A DNA stretch of 64,000 nucleotides from Cristatella mucedo (Eukaryota; Bryozoa; Phylactolaemata; Cristatellidae): NCBI GenBank assembly GCA_009760855.2, contig WPIO01000207.1, positions 1 to 64,000 on the forward strand, written 5' to 3'. Positions 10,548-21,884 of the stretch are shown here, one piece after another (position 1 is the stretch's first letter; each line of letters begins with the position of its first letter). A program made the position numbers and the translations under genes. The notes under the pieces are model-generated. The model searched no databases. It saw nothing but the letters and a program-made list of their open reading frames with translations, and was not told the origin of the DNA.

Positions 10548-10697
10548 GCTGACAGCGGGTCGGATGAGACATCGCATGCCACGCCTAGAGAGTCAGTAGC
10601 CTCCGAAGTAGGGATCAGTAGGTCCAAATGTAAAAGCTTCTGGCGGAGCGTCAAAAAGAAGATGGCGAAAGGGTGCTGTATTTTGACTCAAAGCTAA
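10548..10697 (+). pseudogene. Coiled-coil gene family, copy C (isolated C-terminal cap)
   Basis: The frame ends KSFWRSVKKKMAKGCCILTQ and stops with TAA at 10,695-10,697. It matches the cap KSFWRSARKKFARGCCLAPR of copy B at about 8,110-8,160. The coil and any repeat tail are missing upstream, where the sequence joins the AT-rich tract. Conservation of this cap between copies suggests it is the real C-terminus of the family, with a basic patch and a Cys pair. Confidence 0.5.
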
Positions 10698-11105
10698 ATG
10701 GCGACTCACGAGTGGCTTGCTGTGGGTCGGCCATCATCCTCCATATGCCTAAATCACGTTGCTTTCACCAGCGTTTTTGCGAACGTGCCAGCAACATCAG
10801 TAGTACAGCTGGAGCGAGGGCGCCGACCACGAATGGCCCATTGACGCCCAGTAACTAGCAGTGATGAGAGTCCGGGCGACGAAAATGACTTTTAAGCCTT
10901 TTCTTTATTTTTGGCCAAGCCGTCGAAGCCGGTCAGCGAGATGCGGCAGGAGTGACTCTTCAGGCACCATCCCCATAGGCCTCCTTTATCAAATTGCATC
11001 GGGTGATCGACGCCTGACGATCAAAGTCGGCGTCGCCATTTCAAGCTGTGCAGCTTTCGCTAATGAAGAATGATGCGAACCATGCAGTTTCACCGGGGCA
11101 TTGTA
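10698..11105. other. No gene recognised
   Basis: This is GC-balanced spacer between copies C and D. A 70-codon open frame (10,861-11,073) has no recognisable feature. Confidence 0.3.
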
Positions 11106-11190
11106 GCTAGATAGTATTTTAATCGCTCGTTGGTTAGGATTTCAGAGAGTGGCTGCGTGTGCTAGGGATACGCTTAATCTATTTTTAGGA
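11106..11190 (+). promoter_or_regulatory. Probable promoter of coiled-coil copy D
   Basis: This segment aligns to the one before copy B. A TATTTTA box at 11,114-11,120 and the following CGCTCG..GG motif lie at the same distance from the ATG (11,191). The box is one step further from the TATA consensus than in copy B. Confidence 0.35.
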
Positions 11191-12255
11191 ATGTCCATGC
11201 AGCTGCAACGAGCTTCAGCTTTAAGCGATATCTCTGTCGGAGACCGGGACGACAACTTCACTTCGGCTGCCGCAGAAGCCATCATTGTCGGCATGCTGGA
11301 AGCCTAAAGGCAGCCCGTGAGGCAGGCGCTGCAGCTGAAGGGCTAGTGGGCCAAGCGAGCCGCCTCGAGAGAGCGACTGCTGACGCTGACCTTGGCAGAG
11401 CCAAGGACGCAAGGACATACGCTGCTCAGAGGGGTACATTCCTTGATGATGCAACAATGTAAACTAGGGCAAGGAGTTAGATCAGGCAGGGCCTGGAGGC
11501 GGCGGTGAGTGCTCGGAAAGAGCAGTGCGATCTGCAATCCCGCCTGATTGCTGACCTGCAGCATAGAGTGAAGACGCTTCGGTTGCACTGCCTGGAGGAG
11601 CTGAGCGGGCGACTGTTGGAGGAGCGTGCCGCCGTCGCCGAAGAAGACCTGGCAGACATAGAAAATCAGCTTAACCGCATCAGAGCCCCAGCGGCTGCTG
11701 CCATTGATGCCCACAGTAACGAGGACTGCACCAACGATGCCCCGACTTCGTTCCAATCCCTTTTCACCAGCCAATCAAAATACAGCGATCTGGCCGAGCA
11801 CACAGCTAGCAAGGTGCAGCTACAGCATCTCGGTAGCGCTTCGCAGACATGGCGAACTGTCGCCACGAAGTCGGCATTTAAAATCTGCGAAGTAGCTCCG
11901 ACGAATGAATCCGTTACTCAGCTCTCCCAGCACGACTCGGCAGCCGCCACTCGCTGCAGCCGCAGAGCATGAGACTGAGCGATCAGGACAGACAGAGGCG
12001 TGCCATGCTGATTCAACCACCGAGTGCCGCACCACCTCGTTCGCGGCTTCGACCAAAACGCTCACCCACACACAGGAAGCTCAGCTCTGCGACGGCGGCA
12101 GCCACTCGCAGCTGCTGCAATCGAGGATGCGACGAAGCTCCGGCTATGAGGCAGCGACACGGCTGACTGAGCTGGCCGCTGCAGACGCCGAGCACGACGC
12201 CTCACGATCAGTGCTCTGCAAGGAGCGCCATGCCAAGCGACCGAGAGCTGCATAG
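11191..12255 (+). pseudogene. Coiled-coil gene family, copy D (frameshifted)
   Basis: It starts MSMQLQRASALSDI, parallel to copy B, but soon shifts frame. The best-preserved part lies in the frame from 11,505 and includes LIADLQHRVKTLRLHCLEEL and EEDLADIENQLNR, a helical coiled-coil-like segment. That frame stops at 11,972. A second frame (11,905-12,255) carries Ala-rich motifs AAAAEHETE and AAADAEHDAS. These look like single unexpanded ancestors of the GAERD core that forms the array in copy B. There is no GCC expansion here and no KSFWRS cap is visible downstream. Function unknown. Confidence 0.5.
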
Positions 12256-12403
12256 CCTCGCTCACGAACTCGACCAACCTTGACCATCGCCAGCTCTAGG
12301 GAAGCAAGGCGCTGAGGCGGCTGCAGCTGCAGCAGTGACCAGGAGCCACAGTGCTTGCCGGTCGAGCTTATGACATCACAATATTTTGAGGTCAGAATAT
12401 CTC

Positions 12404-12475
12404 GACGTCAGACGTGCTCCAGGTTTAGACGTCAGAGATGCTCCAGGTTTGGACGTCAGAACTGCTTGAATTAGC
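12404..12475 (+). repeat. 24-bp tandem repeat, three units
   Basis: Three consecutive units begin GACGTCAG and continue ..TGCTCCAGGTTT. The third unit diverges in its last third. Confidence 0.7.
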
Positions 12476-12920
12476 CCAGACGGATTGCATGGTGTCTGCA
12501 TCTGAAAAATCATGGTTCAGTTTCCGTGCCAGCGGTCTTCCGCTCCTAAAACGTTAAGCAAGACCGTATCCAATCATTAACGGCCTCCTTCCATTGTGGT
12601 GTAAGATTATTTCTCTAGCAACAATACCCATTATGACATCAGCCTTAAAAGAAGTGATAGCATTTCGCTTTGGTATCATGTCCAGCTTCCTGGAGTGAAC
12701 GTATTTACTAACTGATGTGATCATTTATCCCCTGATAAATATACTGTAGCACGTGCAAGAATAGGACGAGCACGATTGTAATGAAGGACACGATAAACCT
12801 GTATCGGCTCAGAGAAACCTTGACTCAGACAAACTGAGTGAAACATTATATCTGAGCTTGTTCTGACTGGGAGAATTTGTACGGTGCATACCGGCGCTCT
12901 TTCACCTGTTATCATGGTTG
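12476..12920. other. No gene recognised
   Basis: I see nothing beyond short chance frames. Confidence 0.3.
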
Positions 12921-12924
12921 AAGA

Positions 12925-14370
12925 GGTAATGTAATGTAATGTATCTCTGTCTGTAGCTCCGCGAAAACTATGCGAGTGTTACGTAGGAGAGTTTTTGTAT
13001 GGCGTACTCACAGCCTAAGCGGCTTTCAGTAAGCATTCGGTAGCCAACAGACTTCATCTCACGCCACAAAGAGAAAGTGGGAAGCATAGCAAAGTCAGAA
13101 GAGCAGTTGAGGTAGTCAGTGGCATGGAAGTAGCAGTTCAGGACCGCTGAAAAGGATGAGCCATACTCGGCAGCAGGAGAGTAGTTTCGTTCCGTAAGAA
13201 CTGTGTAAGCGAGTTCCACAGTCTAAAACCTGCAGAGATACAGCTTCTGTTGTCAACTGCCTTAAAGCGGAGGAACAGAACAGCTAATTTATAGTCCATA
13301 CAGGACCTGAAGGCACGAGGAGGCTGAAATTGGTGTAGCAGTTCAGCTAGGTATGGAGGAGCCAAGCTGTGGTGAGCCTTGTGGGTCAGCGTGAACACTC
13401 TGCATCCATTGATCAACCGGCAGCCATCTTAGCTCTTTTATCAAAAGAGACACGTGGTCTGGGATTTGTAGACTAACCTTGCTACCACATTCATTGTCAG
13501 CTGCAGTGGCCTGGTGGCTTTTTCGGTAGCCCAGCTAAAAAGGAATTGTAATGATCTCGCCCAAACAGAACTAATGAGCTAGTTAAATTTTGGCAAGCCA
13601 ACGTGAAAGACAGCCCCTAATCTTAGATAGGGATCGGATGCGATGGCTAGCTGTGGAAGCACTCTTCTGGACAAATCTTTTAAAATTTTATGCAGTTGTC
13701 GGAGACGACACTTTATTTTGGAGCACGTGGTCTCACGAAAACATCATTTTTTAGAAAAGCAAAGCTTTTTAATCCAGCCACGCACTCAGGGTGTCCTATG
13801 AGCTGCAGTTCGGTTTTCTCGTCATTTAGTTTAAAGAAATTTTCGGATATCCAGAATAGAATTTCACCAAGGCAAGCATTCAGTTTATCAGTTGCTGCAG
13901 CAGATTCCGACGGTTTGAATGACAAAACAGCACAGAATGGTGAGCATAAAAATGATACCCTATTCTGTGGCATTAATCACGTTTCCCAGAGGTTGAGCAT
14001 AAATGGTGAACAGAAAGGGACCGAGGACGGACCCTTGAGGGATTTCACAGGTGATCGGTCTCGTCTGTGAGACCTGACCCCCACACAATACGGAATGAAC
14101 ACGATCAGACAAGTGTGATTTAAACCATGCCAATGCCTCGTCTGCCAGACCGATCATTGTTCTCAATCTTTCAAGTAGGATATTGGGATAAATGGTATCG
14201 GAGGCAGCTGATTGATCTAGCAGAGCTAGGGTATTGCCCTTCCCCTCATCGTTCCCGCCTAGAATGTCATTGTTAACACGGAGGGAAGCAGTTTCAGTGG
14301 AGTGCTTCCTTTTGAACCCTGGTTGAAATGTCTCTGAAACTTTATTCTATTCAATACGTGCAACCAGCTC
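12925..14370 (-). mobile_element. L2-type LINE family 2, reverse transcriptase to 3' end, decayed
   Basis: Reading the minus strand gives reverse-transcriptase blocks in order. These are KRKHSTETASLRVNNDIL near 14,300, LLDQSAASDTI, then IPQGSVLGPFLFTIYAQPLG (about 14,000-14,060). The FADD-type block itself is damaged; ENFFKLNDEKTELQLIG follows at about 13,810-13,860. The C-terminal region follows (FTLTHKAHHSLAPPYLAELL, then FRLWNSLTQFLRNE). The element ends in a short ATTAC-type repeat at 12,925-12,945. Frameshifts separate the blocks. A sister copy on the plus strand is at 40,735-42,030. The element is truncated at its 5' end. Confidence 0.85.
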
Positions 14371-14411
14371 CATAGTGAAAAATGTGCAAGAATCTGTCAC
14401 GAAAAGGGAAG

Positions 14412-14555
14412 AACTGGTTTGGTAAAGCGGTTAAGGTGCTCGCCCCCAACCACGGTCTGGCTGAGGTCATGGGCTCGAGCCCGGAGGCATATGTGAAGCG
14501 CCTGAATAGAGATTAAGTTCTCTTGGGGCACTATACAAATGACTTATATATATAA
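14412..14555 (+). mobile_element. SINE family A
   Basis: This is a well-preserved copy: GGTTTGGTAAAGCGGTTAAG (A box region), GGTCATGGGCTCGAGCCC (B box), then the tail GCGCCTGAATAGAGATTAAG to GGGGCACTATACAAATGA. Confidence 0.8.
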
Positions 14556-14559
14556 GAAA

Positions 14560-16125
14560 GGAAACTGTGGGATAGTCTTCTACCGAAATCCGTTTCAAAT
14601 CGATTAGAGATTGGCATTTCGCAGCTTCAATAATTATGTCACATAAAGTTCAGTGTGGACGCACATAGTGCCAACTTATTTCGCTCCTTCGGACATGGAT
14701 ATTGCATGGCAATCAACGGTAATGGTCAGAGACAATCTATGGTAATCTACGTCAATCTATGATGGTCTGTTGCAATTAAAAGTAAATCTTGTGATAGAAT
14801 ATCAAACTTTCTTGCATATTGTAGTAAGCTGTATTAAAAGTGCAGCCCAATCCTGTAAATATTGTATTGCAAACGTATCGTCGTGGACGTTGCACGGCAA
14901 TTGACGGCCTGGGAAAATAGAATATGAAAATCTATAACGGTCTATTAAAAACGGCCTGGACGCTGCTGGTTGACCCTGCCATTTAGATTTCTTGTTCCTG
15001 TATTCTCTAATTTTGCGCACCATAAAGTGCCAATGTTAATGCTAGCTCTCGATCATTGCATTGCAAATAAACGAAAATGGCTTATGCCAATACAGCAATC
15101 TTCTAAAGTCCGTCGCAAATCGACTGCACGTAGGCTGTGCCAAGCTTTAGTATACATTAGGTATTACCTTGAACTTTTTTAAAGTGCGATGTAAATAATA
15201 CTTGATGTAATACCACTATTGCAATCAAAGCCGTCGATTGCCATGAATTGCCCAAGATTGAATGAGAAAAATGTGTCGGCAGAATGTGCACTCACACTAA
15301 ACGTTACGTAGTAAGATAAATACAACTTTTAAAAGATATTGTGTAGATAATTTAAAACGGACTGAGGTTGACGACGGGCCATTTCTATCGGCTCGAGCGC
15401 ACTGTTCTCGATTTTACGTTAGAGATTGTTTAGAAGGATGTGGTACGGCCCGAGCCATTGCTGTCAATTTTCATTCATTGCTCGCTATTGCACGTGAGCG
15501 ATTGGTTGACAAAATGTGATTGCAATTTAAAAACAGTATTCTTTGATACTTAAGAAAGGTTTGAGCTTGGCCCAGTAAATTTTCGGGGATTTTTGAGGGA
15601 CATCAAAAGGATTGCAGCATTTGCCAAGGTCATTACCGTCGAATAAAAATTTCTTTCTTATTTTATGTTCCTGTGCACGCAACACAGTGTGCTATAATGC
15701 GCAATAAAAATTGGAGTTCGGTGCAATATATTGGTATTCGTTTTTCGATGGATGCGGTTGATTGGAGCGTATTACCGTCTCGGCCTGGCTATTGCAGGGC
15801 ACACGAGAACAGCCGTGCAAATTCAAGTGAAATTGTGCGAGTGGAATTGTCCCAGAGTGAGCTGGCATATGCAATCAAAAAAGGAACTATTCAAACAGGA
15901 TTTACTTCGTTGCGTTGTGGAATACAATGAATTGCGAGAATTTTGGTATTATTCCTGGCCGCTGCAATCTTATTTCCGTGGACTTCGTGAGAATGCATAA
16001 GCAGAATCTCGTGAAATTTCTGTGTACGTTTTAAATCTAGCGTAATTTGATAATACAAACTATTTGCAGCTTTGTGTAGCTTATTTTGGGGGGATTTCAA
16101 TTGAATTCAAGTGACTTATGGTAGA
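14560..16125. other. Unannotated tract with recurrent TTGCA/GCAATT words
   Basis: No gene is recognised. Words such as ATTGCATGGCAATC, GTTGCACGGCAATTGACGG and CATTGCATTGCAAATAAACG recur at irregular spacing between 14,700 and 15,800, and segments CATAAAGT..GTGCCAA recur near 14,641 and 15,022. This could be a very degenerate repeat. The open frames of 60-89 codons at 15,673-16,000 have no recognisable content. Confidence 0.3.
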
Positions 16126-16206
16126 TTGCACTAACAGCAAATATCAAGCGCCTAGAAAGAGATCGAGTTCTCTGAGAGCGCTTTATGAAGAGTATTATTA
16201 TTATTA
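16126..16206 (+). mobile_element. LINE family 1, 3' tail only
   Basis: It shows the terminal hairpin AAGCGCCTAGAAAGAGATCG...GAGAGCGCTTTATGAAG and a short ATT repeat. Confidence 0.7.
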
Positions 16207-17600
16207 CAGGCCACCGTCATTGCAGCTCATTTGCAAATTAAAGTACGAGTGAGCGAAATAACATGAGATTTTGTAGATGGATCAAATTGAAGGTGGAAAA
16301 CAATATCCACTCATAATTCGAGCACGGCAACGCCAACGTATTGTAAATTCAGCCTAAATGAAATTGATAGCAGTGGATTGCGGTAACTCGTCGAACCTGT
16401 GAACCAGTAATGACTGATGGTAAAAGGTGCTAGTGTTAGCCTAGGGCTAAGGGGGGGGTCTCTCTTCGCGACCTTCACCTTTGGTAGTGGGCTCGAGTTG
16501 CTCACTGCAGGTGGCGGTGATGGCCCTTGAGATATTTTCTCCCGCTACATGAACGAGGTTGTTGAATCAGCTAATCTTATAAGGTTGCATCCAGCGTCAG
16601 CTGGTTTCCCTCTTTAAGTACAAACACTGCAAACCCCGAGTATGCGTTTGTCACATCTAGGCTACCTTCACATCTTGCTATATGTGCTCATCTATCTCCA
16701 CATCTTGCTATTATGTCACCTCTTGCCAGTTGCGACGACCAAGAGATGCAAATCTGTTAAATGTATGAATCAGTTAACATACGCTTGTAATAAGCTATGT
16801 TATTATATAGCTGGTCTGCTAGTAAATCTCTCAGTCACTGAAGTCAGCTTTATAATTCGTATTCGATGGGGTAATCATAGTACTAGTACTAGAGTACAGC
16901 AACGATGAAACTTCAAGGCTTATCTACTTATTTATGTAAAAAAATACTTATCTTATTCCTGCAGCATGTGCTCTCTGCAGAGTGACCTCTTTGTTGTCAC
17001 CAAAAGTGTCGACTTTCATTACATCTCCTGGCCTCAAAACATTTAAAAAGGTTTAAACGAGCCTACTTCTCACAATTGCTGTCTCCTCGTGAATCATCCT
17101 TTATGTACTTTTTCGTACAGAAACTGTGAGGGTTACCACTAGTAATACTTACATATTGTCGATATGTATGTCAACTCTAAACAAATATGCTTGTTGACCT
17201 TACAAATGTACGTACACACTACGCACCTGTTCCTTACAACATTTGGTGGGTCTTTGTGATTCGTTCTTTGTGCTGCCTGTACATGCAAAACGAATTTATC
17301 TCTAGAAAATCCACGAAAAAGAAATGTGAATCTTCCGAAATACTTTTACTGCAGTTGACACGTAGTAATGCTCTGGGCTGCATAGTGGTCTAGCTACGGT
17401 CCATTCTTCTATTACGAAAGAACATGGATGAGCTATCGAGACCATTACGAACAAGATTGATGCCTCATCAGGGAGAAGGAACGGATACTTGTTTAAGTTG
17501 GCAGCTATTACATATACTCGTGGTAGTCAGGCGCGAGGGAGTGCAATAAAAAAAGGTTTTGACCAAACAAGACTATAATTATGAGGTAATTAATACGAAT
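16207..17600. other. No gene recognised
   Basis: This is AT-balanced sequence with only short chance frames. A dodecamer CACATCTTGCTA is repeated at about 16,669 and 16,699. Confidence 0.35.
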
Positions 17601-17604
17601 TATA

Positions 17605-17760
17605 ATTCATTTATATATATATAATTTATTTATATAGCGCCCCAAGAGAACTTAATCTCTATTCAGACGCTTCACATATGCTCGGGGCTCGAGCCCACGA
17701 CCTCAGCCAGACCTTGGTTGGGGCGAGCACATTATCCGCTGGACCAAATCCGCTTGGCTT
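17605..17760 (-). mobile_element. SINE family A
   Basis: This is the minus-strand copy of the same family. On the plus strand the order is tail (TATATAGCGCCCCAAGAGAA), B-box complement (GGCTCGAGCCCACGACC) and A-box complement (CCGCTGGACCAAATCC). Confidence 0.8.
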
Positions 17761-18064
17761 GTGAAAAAGTGTCATGTAAAGGTGTATGCGGAATTTAAAC
17801 TTCGTAGCGCTCCCAATGGCTATTCTAATAGTTCCCACTGCTATTCCACTTATAGTTAATAAAACAAACTACTCATCAGGATCCTATGAGCTTATTGTAA
17901 AACTCTATACGGATTAAAAAGCATCCTACTGACGAAAGGACATCGTAGCTCGCTAGACGGCTGCTAATACAGTAAGCCAGCAGGCACGATCCAGCCCTAG
18001 ACGCGACCGACGTCCTATCGATAGATTGAGGAGGCCTCGATAGATAGATTGAGTAGTAAGCGAA

Positions 18065-18351
18065 TGCTGCTCCCTGCTGCTCCCTGCTGCTCCCTGCTGC
18101 TCCCTGCTGCTCCCTGCTGCTCCCTGCTGCTCCCTGCTGCTCCCTGCTGCTCCCTGCTGCTCCCTGCTGCTCCCTGCTGCTCCCTGCTGCTCCCTGCTGC
18201 TCCCTGCTGCTCCCTGCTGCTCCCTGCTGCTCCCTGCTGCTCCCCCTGCTGCTCCCTGCTGCTCCCTGCTGCTCCCTGCTGCTCCCTGCTGCTCCCTGCT
18301 GCTCCCTGCTGCTCCCTGCTGCTCCCTGCTGCTCCCTGCTGCTCCCTGCTG
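18065..18351. repeat. 10-bp satellite TGCTGCTCCC, about 28 units
   Basis: The decamer TGCTGCTCCC is repeated almost without error, with one short length irregularity near 18,241. As 10 is not a multiple of 3, every frame cycles through the same 10-residue peptide (CCSLLLPAAP on plus, SSREQQGAAG on minus). The long open frames here are therefore by-products of the repeat. Confidence 0.95.
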
Positions 18352-18469
18352 CACTGCCTGAGCAATGTGCCGCACAATTGAGATCGTCACCGTAAGCGTA
18401 TGCTGAGCATATGCTTAGAAAGCCTTTTCCTCGTCTAATCTGGATTTAGTAATATTTAATATAGTCCTA

Positions 18470-18600
18470 GGTGATCCACTTGCATAGCAACCTAAGAGAG
18501 CTTAACCTCTATCCAGGTGCTTTACATATGCCGTAGGGCTACAACTCACGAACTTGGTCGTTACGGTCGAGTATATTACCTCTGGGCCAAACGAGGGCAG
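18470..18600 (-). mobile_element. SINE family A, degenerate
   Basis: The plus strand shows tail complement (CTAAGAGAGCTTAACCTCTA), a damaged B box (GGGCTACAACTCACGAACTT) and CTCTGGGCCAAACGAG in place of the A box. Confidence 0.55.
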
Positions 18601-19260
18601 GTCGTCTGCCACTACTCACTGACGGACGCAGTTGCATTCGATAACGTGCGGCTTAATCAAACCCTTAATAAAGCAAGTTGATCTGTACTCCATTCCTAAG
18701 TGACCAGATGACTTCAAAGGGCTGACAAACTCAACTAGTCCGAAGAGCCTTAAGGGCTAATAACCACAATGTGTGTTACGTAACCAAGATTACGGATTGA
18801 AACTGAATTCGTCCTTCTAACCCTTAGATTTATATGCTTATGCATGCTGAGGTGTGGATATCACCACTAACCTCGAGCACGTCTTCCGTATACAAGTGTC
18901 TAGAAAGACATTTGGCTCTCTTACAGCACCATATAATTTTTTTATTTTTACTACCATCAACCAGCTGGTATGGGTGTGGTCATCCTATCGCATCGTGGTA
19001 GATAATTAAACTAGGCAAGCAACTGTCCAGAGAGGACGAGGAGCCGGTGGGAACTTGCTTATTTCGGCAGAGACGAGGTCAACCAAGAGCTTTGCAACGA
19101 CTGCTAATGTCAAGGTCATATTGCAGCGATTTTCTCTGCAGCTTTAGTTGCTTGAAGTCATGCAAACTTTTGCAAACTCTGATGCAGCTATAATACTTCG
19201 GCCGCTAAGTTTCGTAGCGACTAGTGATTAACTTTATACAGTCATTTATTATTAATAACT
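18601..19260. other. No gene recognised
   Basis: Only short chance frames are present. Confidence 0.35.
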
Positions 19261-19344
19261 GGTCGGGTATATGGTTGGCCTACGTCCGCCGAGACACGTC
19301 TTGGGCATGACCAGGACCTCGACCAGGAGGCAGCCAGACCTCAG

Positions 19345-21480
19345 GTGTCGCGCACTTGCAGAGGCGTCTCATGCCTGACAGGAGTAACCCTCCTTACAGG
19401 CGCTACCACGGTGGCGTGCGGCGCAGGCGAGCGTGCAGCAGTGTACATGGCCGACGCGAGTTGGAGGGCGGCGCCACCTAGCCGAACCGGCTGCAGTCGT
19501 CCAGCTCCAGCGGGAGCGCTCGCGTGTATGGCCCGATCCGCTGGACCAGCTGGCCCCCTGGAGGGGAGCTGACAGTGATGGTGTTGCCTCCCTCTGGGGC
19601 GTCTCGCTTCCGTCTACTTCTGGGCCCAACGACGCAGGGGCGCTCGTCTGCGGCAGTGAATGTGTCTTCTCGTGATCAGCCGACACCAGGGGATCCTGTG
19701 TCAGCTGTGCTCCGTCCTGTGGGCACTTTGCGGTGCCCACGAATCGCAGCCAGACCCTGGCCGAGCCATTAATAGCGTCCTCTAGGCAGAGCTTTCTGAA
19801 AAGCCTGCGATGGCGCTGGCTCACCCTGAAGGCTGCCAGGGTCCGTTCGTTTTCCTGGTGCCAGGAGCCAAGGGAGCCTACGACGAAGGCGCAGTGCTCC
19901 ACATGACGCCCTCTGATACGAAGCTCCTCAACCAGCTCGGTGTATTTGAGGGGCTTCCTCTCTGCCTCCGACTCTAGCGCGAGCTCCCCGTTGTCAAACG
20001 GGACCGCTACGTCGACCACCACGGCATAGGCGCCAGTGTCAATGACAAGGTCCGGGCGACGTAGCGGGACCGGGTCGAGGTCGTGGTGTTGGTCCAACCG
20101 CACGTGCCTCCTCAGCGCCCAGGGCAGTACCTCCAGGAGCCGGTTCAGGACCGCGTCGTGCCGTTCCGTGATGGCGACCATCATGCTCGGGCAGTTGTTC
20201 AGGACATGCGGCAGCGTCTCGTGCTGACCGCAGCCCTTGCGGCAGAGGTGCTCTGACTCGGGGTCGAACTTGGCCCTGGCAGCAGCCACCGGCAGGAGAT
20301 CCAGCCTCGAACGAAAAACAAAGCGCCAAGCAGCAAAATGACACCAAGGCCTAAAAAGAGGAAGTGGGTGTGGTTACTGTGGCAGTCCGTTGCCAGACAG
20401 CGAGCCACTTTCCCCTGATCTTGCCTCGCTCGCCAATCTGCCGCCCATGTCTTAGCTAAATGCTGCCTGATGGTGGAGACGATGATGGAAGGCGCGAATT
20501 GAGGGCGCTCATGGTCTCCTTCTTTCCAGTGGAGCTGGATGGTCTCAGCCGTGTATTGGACCCCGACACCTAGGCGTCGGAGCGCCTGGCGGGCCTCCGA
20601 CCAGAGCGATCTCGTGCCCGTACTCGCGGTATTCTCGAAGGTGCCACCGGACAGGAAGATAGTTCGGGCAGCGTCAGAGGGTGCTCCTCTGACGCTACTG
20701 CTAATGCTCAGATGAGCACCTTGATGGCATCGTCAAGCCCGACTCGTGCAACAGCTGCCACCGTCCAGTCCGGGGAAGACAGCATGCGACATGCCTGCGT
20801 GGCTCGAAGAATGTCCACGTCCTGCGAGAGCGGGAGGAGGCCGAGGCCACCACTGGGGCGTGAGGCGTGAAAGAAGCCCACAGTGGCTCTGTCAGGAAGG
20901 AAGCAAACCGACCTGCAGAAATCCTTTACTGCTCTGTTGACCGGAACGATGAACTTCTTTTGGAGCCACTTTGAACGTCCCAGATACTCCAGTCTGGGCA
21001 TAAGAAACGTGCGGAGAGCGTCCATCTTCTGCCACGGGGCTAGAAGGGACTGCTGGAGCAAGGCTATATCCCGGGTAAGGAGGGAGACTGCCGTCTCAAC
21101 CTCCACCCGGGGGTATGTGAAGCCCTGAGGGGCACCCAGATGTAGGTTCGCCTCCTCGTCACCCAGCATTGGAACCGGGGCGCCAGCGATGGTGAATGCC
21201 AGGCTCTCCGACGCCACCAGGTGGCGCACCAGCATCCTGCATTTCTCCGGTCTGAACTTGAGCCCAATGCTCGAGGCCACGATGTGCTCGATCGAGCTGG
21301 CGCTGGAGGAAGCGCGTCGAGCACGCAAATATCATCGGCCAGAGCGCAAACGAGATCTTGGCCGAGCCCTGGGCATATCCATGCCCCTCCTCCCTAGCCG
21401 CTAGCCTTCTGACGAGAGGCTCCATCACCACGTCAAAGAAAATGGGTTAGAGCTGGTCGCCCTGACGGACACCCGAAGCG
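19345..21480 (-). mobile_element. R2-type non-LTR retrotransposon relic, RT to restriction-like endonuclease
   Basis: On the minus strand the order matches R2-type elements. First comes a GVRQGDQL block at about 21,450-21,475, and the catalytic ALADDI block is readable in a shifted frame near 21,325. A long thumb/linker region at 20,708-21,328 includes LKFRPEKCRML and ATVGFFHASRPSGGLGLLPL. A conserved strand RARLDLLP near 20,300 is followed by a Cys-His knuckle (CRKGCGQHETLPHVLNNC). The restriction-like endonuclease core is RRPDLVIDTGAYAVVVDVAV at about 20,010-20,070. The last 306-codon stretch (19,369-20,289) is still open, but the RT part has frameshifts and a stop, so the copy is dead. The 5' half is missing. 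It is clearly distinct from the L2-type LINEs, which use an APE endonuclease. Confidence 0.8.
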
Positions 21481-21880
21481 GCTGCGAACGGATCCAGGTA
21501 GGACTTAATGCAACAGGAGAAGATGCACACAATGGTCGCCATAATAAGGAGCAAAATGACCAAGGTAATAAACAAATGACGAATATTCCGAAAAATATTC
21601 GCTACTGCACAAAAGGCACCAATTGTGGCAGCTGGTCACCCGCGTCACTTCGGCGTAAAGACTTGCTTGCAACATACCGCAACTCAGCAACTCGTGTCTT
21701 CGGAATTTTTACCTTCTTGCTGCAGCGTAAGTCTCTAGTCGTGCTCAAAGCTACTGCCGATCCTTTGGATTTTAGTAGATTCAAAGGTTTAGTTGAAAGA
21801 AGGTAGAATCCAACAAGTGTTTGAAGGACTAAATATTTCGTGGTGCAAAATCGTTTGATACCACAATATACCACAGAATA
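21481..21880. other. No gene recognised
   Basis: This is spacer between the R2-type relic and LINE family 1 copy A. Nothing recognised. Confidence 0.3.
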
Positions 21881-21884
21881 AATC

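Noticed and set aside
18065..18351. CRISPR array
   Set aside because: Uninterrupted 10-bp tandem units without spacers, in a eukaryotic setting.
17953..18390. Three overlapping repeat proteins of 110-145 residues
   Set aside because: Pure by-products of the 10-bp satellite; the same decapeptide appears in every frame.
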